Notes: a model not told the origin generated them from the sequence alone. Shown: positions 34,850 through 42,969, numbered from the stretch's first letter. The stretch is 64,000 nt of DNA from JAXGPP01 sp040766885 (GCA_040766885.1 JAXGPP010000013.1:62001-126000), one strand, 5' to 3'. Made by a program: numbers and translations.

Positions 34850-36337
34850 TCAGACCTCGGCGGGGACGACAAACGGCTCGCGGTAGGCTCTGGTGAGCAG
34901 TTTATTGGCGGCCTCGTTATCGACGAATTTTTCGGCCTGGGGATCGAAGGCTACCCGGGGGCCGAGCTGGTATTCGACTTCCTTGACGTCGGGGAAGACG
35001 CCCTTGATGTTGTGGTCGATGGCCGAGATGCTCGCCTGGACCTGGTCATTATCGCCGAAGGCTTCGCGGATCTTGTCGACGGTGGCCGTGTTGCCGTCGC
35101 CGAGGCGATAGGCGATGTTGCCGAGGTGGCAAAGGGCGGCGGAGTAGTGCCCTTCGAGGATCTCGGCGTTGAGGTCTTCCGCCTTGCGGCTGCGGATGCA
35201 CTCGATGAAGTTTTCGAAGTGGGATCCCTTGGGCTTGCGGTAGTCGGTCATTTCGATCGGCGCGCCTTCGGAGGAGCCCTTGGCGTAGAACTTGCCGCCG
35301 CGGATCACGCCTTCGGTGGTGTAGAACTCGTTGTCGACCTGGTTGGGGAAGTTCTTGTTCTTGACCACCAGTCCGCGGGTCTCGAAGACCAGGAGCACGT
35401 CACCGAAGTCGTAGACGCAGAGCTCCATGTTGGGAGTCTCGCCCTGGTCCCTGGCAGAGACGAACGGGTCCTTCTTGCCCTCGGCCTCGACGATACGCGT
35501 ACCCATGCTGAGCACGCTCTTGGGGAAGGTGGCGCTACTGCCATCGGCGCCGGGGATGCCCCAGCGGGCGATGTCCATCTGGTGGACACCCTGGTTGCCC
35601 ATGTCGCCGTTGCCGAAGTCCCAGAACCAGTGCCAGTCGTAGTGGACGAGGTTGGCGTGGAAGGGCTGCTCGGGAGCCGGTCCGAGCCAGAGGTTGAAGT
35701 CGAGGGTTTGGGGCGGCTCCTTGACCGGCTCGAAGCCGATGCTCCAGCGGGGCTTGCAGCAGTAGCCCTTGGCCACGAGCAGCTTGCCGTATTTGCCGCT
35801 GCGGGCGGCGGCGGTGTCGCGGGCCCAGCCGCCCGACGACCGGCTCTGCGTGCCGTGCTGGACGATGCGGCCGTACTTGCGGGCGGCCTCGACGGCCTTG
35901 CGCCCTTCAAAGACGTTGTGGCTGGCCGGTTTCTCGACGTACACGTCTTTGCCCGCCTGGCAGGCGAACACGGTGAGCGGGGCGTGCCAGTGGTTGGTGG
36001 TGGCGATGGTGACGGCGTCGACGTTGGCGTCGTCGAGCATCTGGCGGTAGTCCTGGACGCATTTGGGCGTGTTTCCGCCGGCGGTCTGGATCCGCTTGGA
36101 GCGGCTCTCGAAGAGGGAGCTGTCGGGATCGACGAGATAGGTGACCTGGACTCCCTTCATGGCGGCCAGTTCGCCCATGTGGCTCTGGCCGCGGCCGTTG
36201 ATGCCGCAGACGGCGACGCGGATGGTGTCGTTGGCGCCGAGGACCTTCCCGGAGGCCTTGGTGCCGGCGATGACGATCCCCGCGCCGAACCCGGCCGCGG
36301 CGGTTTTCAGGAACGTACGACGACTCTGGCGCGACAT
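34850..36337 (-). CDS. Tat-exported Gfo/Idh/MocA-family oxidoreductase
   Basis: 495 aa. The start at 36337 has an AAAGGAG site 7 bases upstream. MSRQSRRTFLKTAAAGFGAG is a classic twin-arginine signal. The Rossmann domain begins VAVCGINGRGQSHMGEL, and the family signature EKPASHNVFEGRKAVEAA carries the conserved lysine. The C-terminal domain includes FWDFGNGDMGNQGVHQMDIA. Such Tat-exported oxidoreductases carry tightly bound NAD(P) out of the cell and act on free or linked sugars (glucose-fructose oxidoreductase is the model). It is probably monocistronic, upstream of the accessory region. Confidence 0.92.
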   Translation of the reverse strand: MSRQSRRTFLKTAAAGFGAGIVIAGTKASGKVLGANDTIRVAVCGINGRGQSHMGELAAMKGVQVTYLVDPDSSLFESRSKRIQTAGGNTPKCVQDYRQMLDDANVDAVTIATTNHWHAPLTVFACQAGKDVYVEKPASHNVFEGRKAVEAARKYGRIVQHGTQSRSSGGWARDTAAARSGKYGKLLVAKGYCCKPRWSIGFEPVKEPPQTLDFNLWLGPAPEQPFHANLVHYDWHWFWDFGNGDMGNQGVHQMDIARWGIPGADGSSATFPKSVLSMGTRIVEAEGKKDPFVSARDQGETPNMELCVYDFGDVLLVFETRGLVVKNKNFPNQVDNEFYTTEGVIRGGKFYAKGSSEGAPIEMTDYRKPKGSHFENFIECIRSRKAEDLNAEILEGHYSAALCHLGNIAYRLGDGNTATVDKIREAFGDNDQVQASISAIDHNIKGVFPDVKEVEYQLGPRVAFDPQAEKFVDNEAANKLLTRAYREPFVVPAEV

Positions 36338-36770
36338 GGAGTGCTCCTTTGCTGGAGATGGAGATGCGGTAGGTGGGGAGGCGGGTCTGGCGGAACGGCT
36401 GCCATTACAGCACACGCGGGGGGCGAAGTCCAGCAGCAAGCGGCGGTCGGGCCCGCGGCGGTGCGGGGCGCCACCGGGGGGCGGCTGCGGCGGTGGATGG
36501 TTTGCAGGCCGACCGATGAGTCTGACGGGACTGGCTGCGAAGGGGGGAGGAACGGTTTGCCGGTTGGCCACACCCCCCGTTGATGCGCAACAATAAACGC
36601 GTTGCTGCGATTCGTGCGTCGTGGGGCGTGGCGGCAAGTGCAAGGGAGGCAGGGGTTTTGCACCGCGCGGGCGAGCGCAACTGCGTACGTACTGTGAGGT
36701 ACGTGTTGAAGTTGGCGGACCGTGCGAGCCACCCGGGGGCTGCGCGGATGGGCGCCGCGAGTTGCATCGC

Positions 36771-36809
36771 CGAATGGAACATTGTTGCATCGAAGCGAAA
36801 CGCCCTTGA
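36771..36809 (-). repeat. Dispersed repeat, copy B (inverted relative to 1300-1337)
   Basis: The reverse complement contains the same 28-base core as 1300-1327, including GGGCGTTTCGCTTCGATGCA, plus a similar GTTCCATTCG tail. It lies in non-coding DNA between the oxidoreductase and the Rhs fragments. Confidence 0.75.
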
Positions 36810-36948
36810 GGGGTGTTTCGGTTGACTTGGCGCAAGGGTGTCGCGGTAAGTGGTTGGGACGAAGGGCTTTCCCACCTGGGTCGCGGACGTAAGCTTTCTA
36901 CCACCTTTGGCTTGAGTGTTGAAGTTCCTAGAGGGGTGTTCGCTTGAC
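36808..36948 (+). repeat. Two related boxes of the form GAGGGGTGTTxCGxTTGAC
   Basis: 36808-36826 and 36931-36948 share GAGGGGTGTT followed by CGGTTGAC or CGCTTGAC. Each ends in a -35-like TTGACT or TTGACA, but no good -10 follows at 16-18 bases. They could be remnants of a duplicated promoter or mobile-element end. Confidence 0.4.
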
Positions 36949-37253
36949 AGAGACTGTAAAGGGTTGCGGGGAGGGGAGTTGCGGCCGGAGCGGGGCTCGG
37001 CGCGAGCGATGGAGATTGGTGGACGGTGCATGGAGTTGAAGCTTTCGTGTAGGGGCGAATGGTGGGCCGATCGCGCGGGCGCGCGGATTGAGCGCGAGGC
37101 CCGGCGAGGGGCTTTTGCGGAGGCCGGCGCGGAGGCGTCGGGCGACCGATTTACGTCAGTGTACGCATATATACATGACGCGTGGCCTAGATCGCTAGAG
37201 GAAATCTTGGGGGGAGCGGAGAGATTTTTGGCGAGGGGAGATTGGAGAAGTCC

Positions 37254-37293
37254 TTCAGCCTTCAGCCTTCAGCAGTCAGCCTTCAGCAGTCGG
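37254..37293. repeat. Low-complexity CTTCAGC/AGCAGTC repeat
   Basis: Words CTTCAGC and CAGCAGTC alternate several times. The unit is too short and irregular for a CRISPR. Similar word repeats mark other insertion borders in this window (52991-53020). Confidence 0.6.
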
Positions 37294-37446
37294 TCAGAAA
37301 AGGCTCCGTTGATCAAGAGAGGAAACCACGGAAGTGATTATGCCTTGACAGGTGGGAGATCAGCGACATCATAGAGCGGAAGTCGGGAGCGGAGTGTGGG
37401 CCGCCTCAAGGCGCGATTACGAACGGAGGGACTGCCAACGACGACG

Positions 37447-37524
37447 GACCAGCGGTACTTCGTTTACGACGGCGACCAGATGGTGCTGGTGATGGATCCG
37501 ACCGGGGCGGTGCAGAGACGTTTC
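37447..37524 (+). pseudogene. Rhs/YD-repeat protein fragment 1
   Basis: One frame reads DQRYFVYDGDQMVLVMDPTG then AVQRRF, the conserved segment just before the core of Rhs proteins. The frame then becomes unrelated to Rhs. Its last part repeats, at DNA level, the start of fragment 2 (37843-37864). Confidence 0.7.
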
Positions 37525-37569
37525 AGGGGCCGGGTCACACGGGCTCGAACCTCGTGTTCGAAACGACTT

Positions 37570-37607
37570 CCGACCCCTTTGCCGAGTTCCGACCCCTTTG
37601 CGGAGTT
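37570..37607 (+). repeat. 19-bp tandem duplication
   Basis: CCGACCCCTTTGCCGAGTT at 37570-37588 is repeated at 37589-37607 with one change. It lies directly before the transposase remnant. Confidence 0.75.
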
Positions 37608-37819
37608 CCGTCGCTCCGCTGCTGGAGATGGTTGCCAACTGGCGCGGCTTGTTGAACAGTGCAGTCCCGGAGGACGAGCTGCACGATTTGCGCGAGCACG
37701 CACGTACCGGTTACCCCTTGGGCAGCGCGGCGTTTCTCGAGAAGTTGGAGCGAACGGTCGGTCGCAGGCTCCGTCCGGGGAAATCAGGACGTCCATCGAA
37801 ACTACACAGCCGACTATAA
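37598..37819 (+). pseudogene. REP-associated tyrosine transposase (RAYT/IS200-like) C-terminal remnant
   Basis: The frame reads VAPLLEMVANWRGLL, LREHARTGYPLGSAAFLEKL and VGRRLRPGKSGRPSK. This matches the C-terminal tail of REP-associated Y1 transposases, in which an RTGxPLGS..F...LE..LGRRL.P.KPGRP block is conserved. The HUH and catalytic tyrosine region is missing, so it is dead. It is wedged between two Rhs fragments. Confidence 0.7.
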
Positions 37820-37826
37820 TCGGTTC

Positions 37827-39152
37827 GTGTCCCCGGAATGGGTGGATCCGAACGGGGCGGTGCAAAATCGTTACCTGTGGGGGGCGGCGGTGGATGAGAT
37901 CCTGGCCGACGAGCAGGTGGGCGGGGAGTTGCTTTGGACGCTCACCGATAATCTCGGCACCGTCCGCGAGTTGGTGAACAACACGAGCACGGTGCGGAAC
38001 CACATCGTGTACGACACGTATGGCAACGTGCTCTCCGAGACGGCCGGCGGCGCGCGCTCCTCGATCAAGTTCACCGGGCGGTACCTCGACACGGAGACGG
38101 GGCTGCAGTGGAACCTGAACCGCTGGTATGACGCGAAGACCGGGCGGTGGCTGAGCCAGGACCCGATCGGCTTCGAGGGCGGGGACGCGAACCTGTACCG
38201 GTACGTGGGGAACTCACCAATCAATTCGATAGATCCGAATGGCCTCGTTGAGCTGCCCTTACCAGAGTGGAGCGAGTACGCGTCGTATGATCCGCGTGGC
38301 GGCCTTTTGAATCCTGATGCAGGCAACAATACTGGCAACGCACCATTTCAACGATGGCTAAGGGAAGAGCCGAAGCGAGCGAGTTCGTTTGTGTCGAGAA
38401 TCCAGGAGGCGTACAAGTTTCATGTGGGCGCTGCTGCCGACATCTATTCGCTTCCCGAGGCGTTGCTGTTTGGCACCATCATCCCTGAAATGATCAACTT
38501 CGGATGGGCTGATTACCATGATTTGGGCTCATCGACAGGACCGGGGCAGTTGACGACTGCCATCCTTCAGTACTACAACGCTCAGCGCGCCGACTGGTGC
38601 TGGGAGGACGGTTCGGTTCGTAGCGGTTACAGAAATGCCGGTTACTATGAATGGACGTCAAGGCTCCGTGGAGGCGCTCGTTTGAGCGAGCCTAATATAA
38701 ACAGGGGACTTCTGATCCTGCGTAAAGGCGCTGTACTCGATAAGCAGCTTGCGGAAATCGCACTTGCGGCATCTGGAGGTGGCACGCTAAATGTGGGGGG
38801 CGGGAAGACGATAGTCGTTCCGCCCATGTCGGATGAGTTCAAAACGTGGGCTGGTGGCGTTAAGAATCCAGACGCGCTCGACTCTGAGGCACGGACGAAG
38901 AACCCCACAAGTGTCGCGGACTTCTTCGGAAATGGGATCGCGCCTCTGGTCGCTCTTCTCGTGTCGATGAACCGAAACAATCCGGGCGCTACTGGCAATG
39001 TTCAAGGACGTTGTCAGTACGAAGGGACGTTCGGTATCCAAGGGCCGCAGGCTGCAATTGCGTATACTCTCTTCCGCGACGGCCATTTTCAAATTGATGC
39101 GAGTGGGAGATTCGTATGGAATGCGAAGGCAGTGAATCTCCAGACACAGTGA
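37827..39152 (+). CDS. Truncated Rhs protein: core domain plus variable C-terminal tip (fragment 2)
   Basis: About 441 aa from a GTG at 37827 (the frame is open from 37659, but the earlier part overlaps the transposase remnant). The Rhs core is complete: QNRYLWGAAVDEILADEQ, FTGRYLDTETGLQWNLNRWY, GRWLSQDPIGFEGGDANLYR and YVGNSPINSIDPNGL. After DPNGL (about 38243) the sequence changes to a 300-residue tip of unknown fold, visibly richer in A and T than its surroundings. This core-tip junction with a composition shift is the hallmark of Rhs polymorphic toxins. No N-terminal repeats or secretion domain are attached, so it is a displaced (orphan) C-terminal module. The following gene, 41 bp later, may encode its immunity protein. 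Confidence 0.75.
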   Translation: MSPEWVDPNGAVQNRYLWGAAVDEILADEQVGGELLWTLTDNLGTVRELVNNTSTVRNHIVYDTYGNVLSETAGGARSSIKFTGRYLDTETGLQWNLNRWYDAKTGRWLSQDPIGFEGGDANLYRYVGNSPINSIDPNGLVELPLPEWSEYASYDPRGGLLNPDAGNNTGNAPFQRWLREEPKRASSFVSRIQEAYKFHVGAAADIYSLPEALLFGTIIPEMINFGWADYHDLGSSTGPGQLTTAILQYYNAQRADWCWEDGSVRSGYRNAGYYEWTSRLRGGARLSEPNINRGLLILRKGAVLDKQLAEIALAASGGGTLNVGGGKTIVVPPMSDEFKTWAGGVKNPDALDSEARTKNPTSVADFFGNGIAPLVALLVSMNRNNPGATGNVQGRCQYEGTFGIQGPQAAIAYTLFRDGHFQIDASGRFVWNAKAVNLQTQ

Positions 39153-39193
39153 ACCGCGGGCATACGATGGCGGGTGCGCAGGTGCAGGTAGAG

Positions 39194-39859
39194 ATGATCT
39201 CTCTTCGATTTACGATCAGGACGTTGCTGTATGTCACGACGCTGCTTGCGCTAGTATGTGCAGTCTATGCGACTTGGCAAGCAAGACGCCGAAGTTCAGA
39301 GCACGCCGTTGCACAGTTGATGGACGCGTGTTCCGCTAAAGGTGGGTACCTGTCAGAGGATTTGGTCGACGGAGGCTTACTGCTGTACCTAAGGAACGCC
39401 TCATTGACGGACGCGGATTTGGCGCGAATGAAGGTGCTTTGGCAAAAATGTCTATCTTCCGATCTAGGAGCAGCGTGTGAGGTTGCATTAGACCTAACGA
39501 ACGCCGAATTGGAGGGTGATATAGCGAAGAATCTTAATGAACAGGTCTGTCAACTTAATCTGACAGGGGTGGACGTTAACGACAGCTCTCTCGAGAAGAT
39601 TGTAAAGACATGTCCGCGACTACACACGCTCATTCTCGATGGAACGACGATCAGTGATCACAGCATGAAAACGGTGGCTATGCTGCCAATTCGATTCTTA
39701 AGCATTCGCAATACGACGATCACTTTGGATGGACTGGTGCAATTGCGCGACTGTTCGCTTCTATACGAGCTCGCAGTGTCGGAAGACATGCTTTCGGATC
39801 ACGAGTTGAAGTCGATAAAGAAAGTCTTACCGGGATGCGTCGTGGATCGTGGGCAGTGA
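39194..39859 (+). CDS. Membrane-anchored leucine-rich-repeat-like protein, possible immunity protein
   Basis: 221 aa. The start at 39194 (MISLRFTIRTLLYVTTLLAL) follows GCAGGTAGAG; ATGs at 39116 and 39167 are in frame upstream. One N-terminal membrane helix of a type common in planctomycetes is followed by irregular leucine-rich repeats (VCQLNLTGVDVNDSSLEKIV, LHTLILDGTTISDHSMKTV, IRFLSIRNTTITLDGLVQL). Base composition is AT-richer, like the adjacent Rhs tip, so the two probably arrived together. Position directly after an Rhs tip is where immunity genes lie, but LRR proteins are also widespread without that role. The function is unproven. Confidence 0.6.
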   Translation: MISLRFTIRTLLYVTTLLALVCAVYATWQARRRSSEHAVAQLMDACSAKGGYLSEDLVDGGLLLYLRNASLTDADLARMKVLWQKCLSSDLGAACEVALDLTNAELEGDIAKNLNEQVCQLNLTGVDVNDSSLEKIVKTCPRLHTLILDGTTISDHSMKTVAMLPIRFLSIRNTTITLDGLVQLRDCSLLYELAVSEDMLSDHELKSIKKVLPGCVVDRGQ

Positions 39860-40025
39860 CGCTTGAACACCCACCTCGAGGCAACTTCAACCATACAGCG
39901 GGTGCGCGCGGCGGTAGATGAGGTCAAGGAGAACCCTTGGAATGCCATCAATGCGCTGTCTGCGGGAAATGTATTCCACAAGACAGCGGTCGCGGCCTTC
40001 GGGACCTTTGACCAATCCGGCCGAC
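39860..40025. other. Gap between the LRR gene and Rhs fragment 3
   Basis: A short open frame from a TTG at 39863 (NTHLEATSTIQRVRAAVDEV, then KENPWNAINALSAG) could be the end of another lost Rhs tip. It has no recognised domain or ribosome site, so it is not called as a gene. Confidence 0.35.
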
Positions 40026-40298
40026 GGCTTCCGGGAGACGGTGTTCACGTACGACAACCTCCGCCGGGTGCTCACCAAGACGTTGCCCGACCCGGACGGG
40101 GCGGGGGCGGGAATCGCGCCGGTGTGGCGGTATACGTACACGGCGATGGGGGATGTGGAGACGGAGACCGCTCCGCGGGACGTGGTGACGACGTGGCGGT
40201 ACGACAACCTGCACCGCACGGAGACGATCGACGACGGCTACTACGGGGCGGGGACGGGGGGCGTCACCCGGTATGGCTATGACCGGTACGGGCGGCAG
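40026..40298 (+). pseudogene. Rhs/YD-repeat fragment 3 (internal repeats)
   Basis: The frame reads FTYDNLRRVLTKTLPDPDG, VWRYTYTAMGDVETETAPRD, VTTWRYDNLHRTETIDDGYY and VTRYGYDRYGRQ, that is, three or four YD repeats. No start codon context precedes it and it runs into unrelated sequence. Such repeats belong before the core, yet they lie after the core and tip of fragment 2, so they come from a second Rhs copy or a rearrangement. Confidence 0.8.
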
Positions 40299-40515
40299 AA
40301 CTTACCACATCGGATCATTCGACGACTCGCGGTTCTTGCAGCCGTCAACCGCCGGGGATTATGATTCGTATCAGCAGTATTTACCAACGGCCGAGCGGAA
40401 TAACACGCTTGCTGCTCAGCCAGCCAGGGCAAAACTGCAATCAACAAACACGACGCACGCGATGCGCAACGCACCGCAGAGGGAAAAACGTACACTCGAC
40501 CACGAGATCAAGATC

Positions 40516-41490
40516 ATGCACAACATCACGCGACGGGGATTTCTAGGCTCGGCAACCAGCGCCCTTGGAATCTTGATGCTTAACGAAGCAGGGAACCTGG
40601 CCGCGGCTGCCGGTCAGAGCGAACCCGCCTCGGCGGATCCACTGGCGAAGGCGAAAGGTCTTCGCATCGGCATGTTGACGGCCCCGTTTGGAGACGAGCC
40701 GCTGGAAAATGTGCTCGACTTCGCTCGGAAGGCCGGGATCTCCTGTCTCGAAGTGGTGGCTGACCCCGGCAGCAAGCATATTGACCCCGTGACGTTCGAT
40801 ACGGCCAAGGCCGACTCGGTCAAACAGATGCTTGCGGCACGCAAGCTGGAAATTAGCGGATTGGCTAGCTTCGGCGACGCCTGCCGTCCGGGCGGTGCCG
40901 AGACGTTCCAAAATCACGCCCGGAAGATGGTGGACACGGCCGTTTTGTTGGGTGTGCCCACCCTTTGCATGCAGACCGGGATGCCCCTCCCGAACATGAC
41001 GAAGATCAACCAGATCAAGCAAATCGTTCCCAAGGTGTATTCCCCGATCATCGCTTACGCCAAGGACAAGGGGATCAAGATCGCGATTGAGAACTGGTTT
41101 GAGACCTGCCTGCAAGGCATTGACACGTTCGAATGCCTGCTTGAGACGATCAAGGACGACAACTTCGGCCTCAACTACGACCCTTCCCACCTGGTCCACC
41201 AGGAATGCAATCACCTGCTGCCGATCCGGCTCTTCGGCAAACGCATCTTCCACACCCATGCCAAGGACACGCTGATTGATGCGGAAACACGGGCGCACGT
41301 GGGGATCTACGGTCGCGGCTGGTGGCGTTATGTGATTCCTGGCTCCGGTGCCATCCACTGGGGTGAGTACATCAATCACCTGCGAATGGCCGGTTACAAG
41401 GGCGTTTTGAGCATTGAACACGAAGACAGCGCCGTGAGTCGGGACCAAGGCTTCATTCTCGCGGCCCGGCACCTTGCAGAATTCTGCTGA
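40516..41490 (+). CDS. Tat-exported xylose isomerase-like TIM-barrel protein
   Basis: 324 aa. The start at 40516 opens a twin-arginine signal (MHNITRRGFLGSATSALGIL). The rest is an AP_endonuc_2/xylose isomerase-like TIM barrel: RIGMLTAPFGDEPLENVLDF, ISCLEVVADPG, IKIAIENWF (metal Glu), FGLNYDPSHLVHQ (metal Asp/His), IFHTHAKDT (metal His) and VLSIEHEDS (metal Glu). All expected metal ligands are present. Members are sugar epimerases or isomerases. It is intact although set among broken Rhs pieces, so it may have inserted into, or been flanked by, the decayed locus. Confidence 0.88.
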   Translation: MHNITRRGFLGSATSALGILMLNEAGNLAAAAGQSEPASADPLAKAKGLRIGMLTAPFGDEPLENVLDFARKAGISCLEVVADPGSKHIDPVTFDTAKADSVKQMLAARKLEISGLASFGDACRPGGAETFQNHARKMVDTAVLLGVPTLCMQTGMPLPNMTKINQIKQIVPKVYSPIIAYAKDKGIKIAIENWFETCLQGIDTFECLLETIKDDNFGLNYDPSHLVHQECNHLLPIRLFGKRIFHTHAKDTLIDAETRAHVGIYGRGWWRYVIPGSGAIHWGEYINHLRMAGYKGVLSIEHEDSAVSRDQGFILAARHLAEFC

Positions 41491-41541
41491 CGACCCGTGA
41501 CCGTCAGATGGCAGATGGGGTCGGACCGTCAGATGGCAGAT

Positions 41542-41587
41542 GGGCCGGGTGGCCCCCGGTGATTGCTCACCCGGGGCCACCCGGCCC
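41542..41587. repeat. Large REP-like hairpin
   Basis: Arms 41542-41562 and 41567-41587 pair at 20 of 21 positions around a TTGC loop. The arm begins GGGCCGGGTGGCCCC. There is no T-tract, so it does not look like an intrinsic terminator. A REP-type transposase tail lies 3.7 kb away, so a REP or MITE-like element is plausible. Confidence 0.6.
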
Positions 41588-41631
41588 AACACGAGGTTGA
41601 CCCCAACAACAGGTGTTGACCCCAACAACTG

Positions 41632-41730
41632 CCGCTCGACCAGCAGTTCGACGAGGCGGGGAACCGGACGGTGCTCTCGGCGACGATCGGCACGACGGCC
41701 GACTTCAGCAACGATTATTTCTGCGATTCA
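41632..41730 (+). pseudogene. Rhs/YD-repeat fragment 4
   Basis: The frame reads LDQQFDEAGNRTVLSATIGT then TADFSNDY. YDxxGNRT followed by a short variable linker is a diagnostic YD-repeat segment. The frame continues into unrelated sequence without a start. Confidence 0.6.
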
Positions 41731-41893
41731 CGGAGTTGCCGGTACGCAGCATGGTGGAGTTGCCCGGTGCAATAGCAGGAACGCACCTGATTGGGGCAAG
41801 GAACGACAAAGAGCAGTGGCGGGGCCGGTGGGGTTTCGGCCCTCGCGGAAGCGTAGGTGCCACTTCCTGGCTGCAAGAACCGTATGGGAAGAA

Positions 41894-41910
41894 CACTGGC
41901 GAGGCCAGTG
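41894..41910. repeat. Small palindrome CACTGGC-GAG-GCCAGTG
   Basis: A perfect 7-bp stem with a 3-base loop, followed by CCACCCGGCC, words also present in the large hairpin at 41542-41587. The shared words suggest the two hairpins belong to one repeat family. Confidence 0.5.
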
Positions 41911-41961
41911 CCACCCGGCCGTGATTTCCCGAATAAGCGCGCCTGTGCACCTTTCTCGAAC

Positions 41962-42969
41962 TCATTTCCTCTTGCTGCGCTGTCGCATGCGATGCATGAC
42001 CGGCAAGAGGGCCAGTCCGGCGCCGAAGATCGCCCAGGTTGCGGGTTCGGGAACGGGGCTCATCTGGCCCGGGTAGAGGACTCCGTTCTCGGACCGCAAT
42101 GACGCCTCTGCCGCAAGGCTGCCATCGAGGTGGCGAAGCGTCACGCTCTGAAGTTCGAGCGTGTGGCTGAAATCGGCGCTGAAGTTCACAGAATAGGAAG
42201 AAGTATTGTCGACCAGGGTAGTCTGGAAGGTGATATGCGAGGGATCCCAGTCGCCGTCCTGGTAAGGGTCGATGTCGGTGGAGTACATGCTGTCGGCCGA
42301 GTAGAGCAGCACCTGCAGGAACTGTGACAGATTCAGCAAGGCGTTCGCCGGAACATTCTGTGCAGTCAGCGTAACGATCGAATCGTACAGCCCGGTCGCC
42401 GGGTACAGTGCCGTTCCAGCGGAACCGACGCTGGTTCCTGTTGCCACCGAATAGAAAGAAGCCGACGCCGCGACCAGCGGACGGAAGTAGGACTCGAAGT
42501 TTCCTTGACCGCGGGCCGCTGTCCCTGTCAATCGGTATACGAAGTCGACACTGTAGGCGGCATCCGGCCCACTGATGGTAATCTGATCGGTCACACTGGA
42601 GCGGGCCGCCCCACTGACCGGCAGATAGTCAAACCCAGGAGTGACGACCAGGTAATAGGAGCCAACCGAGTAATTGGTCAGGCTAACGGCCGCGCGCGTC
42701 TTCAGAGCCAGTTCAGCCGCCTCGGCGGCACCCGAATAGTCGAAGGTGCCGCCGAAGGGGCCGGAACCGGAATAGTCGAGCGATGCCGTGGTAGTGCCGA
42801 AAACGTCGCCGGCCGCCCCAATGCTCTGGACGGCATACGGATCCTGACCGGTAAGGTAGCTGACTGACGTGCCGTAGACGAGCGCGCCCTTCACCGGGAC
42901 GCACTGGACCGCACAAATGCTTACCGCGACCACGAAGGTCGAGAGGAGGGAATTGAATGACGTAGGCAT
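41962..42969 (-). CDS. PEP-CTERM secreted protein
   Basis: 335 aa from ATG 42969. A signal peptide ends near VPVKGA. The body is beta-rich, with many Ser, Thr, Tyr and Gly residues (TTASLDYSGSGPFGGTFDYS). The C-terminus is a textbook PEP-CTERM sorting signal: SPVPEPATWAIFGAGLALLP followed by MHRMRQRSKRK. Such proteins are sorted by exosortase and often end up in extracellular polymer. This predicts an exosortase elsewhere in the genome. The role of the body is unknown. Confidence 0.88.
   Translation of the reverse strand: MPTSFNSLLSTFVVAVSICAVQCVPVKGALVYGTSVSYLTGQDPYAVQSIGAAGDVFGTTTASLDYSGSGPFGGTFDYSGAAEAAELALKTRAAVSLTNYSVGSYYLVVTPGFDYLPVSGAARSSVTDQITISGPDAAYSVDFVYRLTGTAARGQGNFESYFRPLVAASASFYSVATGTSVGSAGTALYPATGLYDSIVTLTAQNVPANALLNLSQFLQVLLYSADSMYSTDIDPYQDGDWDPSHITFQTTLVDNTSSYSVNFSADFSHTLELQSVTLRHLDGSLAAEASLRSENGVLYPGQMSPVPEPATWAIFGAGLALLPVMHRMRQRSKRK

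Larger units (their letters stand above)
36338..37446. other. Long non-coding stretch with repeats at the border of the Rhs region
   Basis: About 1.1 kb with no supportable gene. It holds the inverted copy of the dispersed repeat (36771-36809), two similar boxes ending in TTGAC (36808-36826 and 36931-36948), recurring GTGTTGAAGTT words, and a low-complexity CTTCAGC-type stretch (37254-37293). ORFs here lack ribosome sites and known domains. Confidence 0.55.
37493..37864 (+). repeat. Direct repeat pair flanking the transposase remnant
   Basis: 37493-37514 and 37843-37864 are the same 22 bases with one mismatch (TGGATCCGACCGGGGCGGTG core), both encoding the Rhs motif DPxGAVQ. The intervening 330 bp hold the REP-type transposase tail. 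This suggests two Rhs copies joined by recombination, or an insertion with local duplication. Confidence 0.65.
41491..41961. other. Non-coding stretch with direct repeats, hairpins and an Rhs remnant
   Basis: It holds a 21-bp direct repeat (GACCGTCAGATGGCAGATGG at 41501 and again from 41524), the near-perfect 21-bp hairpin at 41542-41587, two GTTGACCCCAACAAC words (41597-41630), Rhs fragment 4 and a small CACTGGC hairpin. No intact gene is seen. Confidence 0.6.

Noticed and set aside
36405..37031. 208-aa minus-strand frame upstream of the oxidoreductase
   Set aside because: It crosses the dispersed repeat, has no ribosome site and shows no domain.
37254..37293. Possible CRISPR-like repeat
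   Set aside because: The words are 7-8 bases, irregular and without spacers.
39863..40282. 139-aa frame after the LRR gene
   Set aside because: It overlaps recognisable Rhs repeats in another frame and has no ribosome site; only its first 40 codons remain unexplained.
41542..41587. Intrinsic terminator
   Set aside because: No T-tract on either side; a REP-like repeat fits better.
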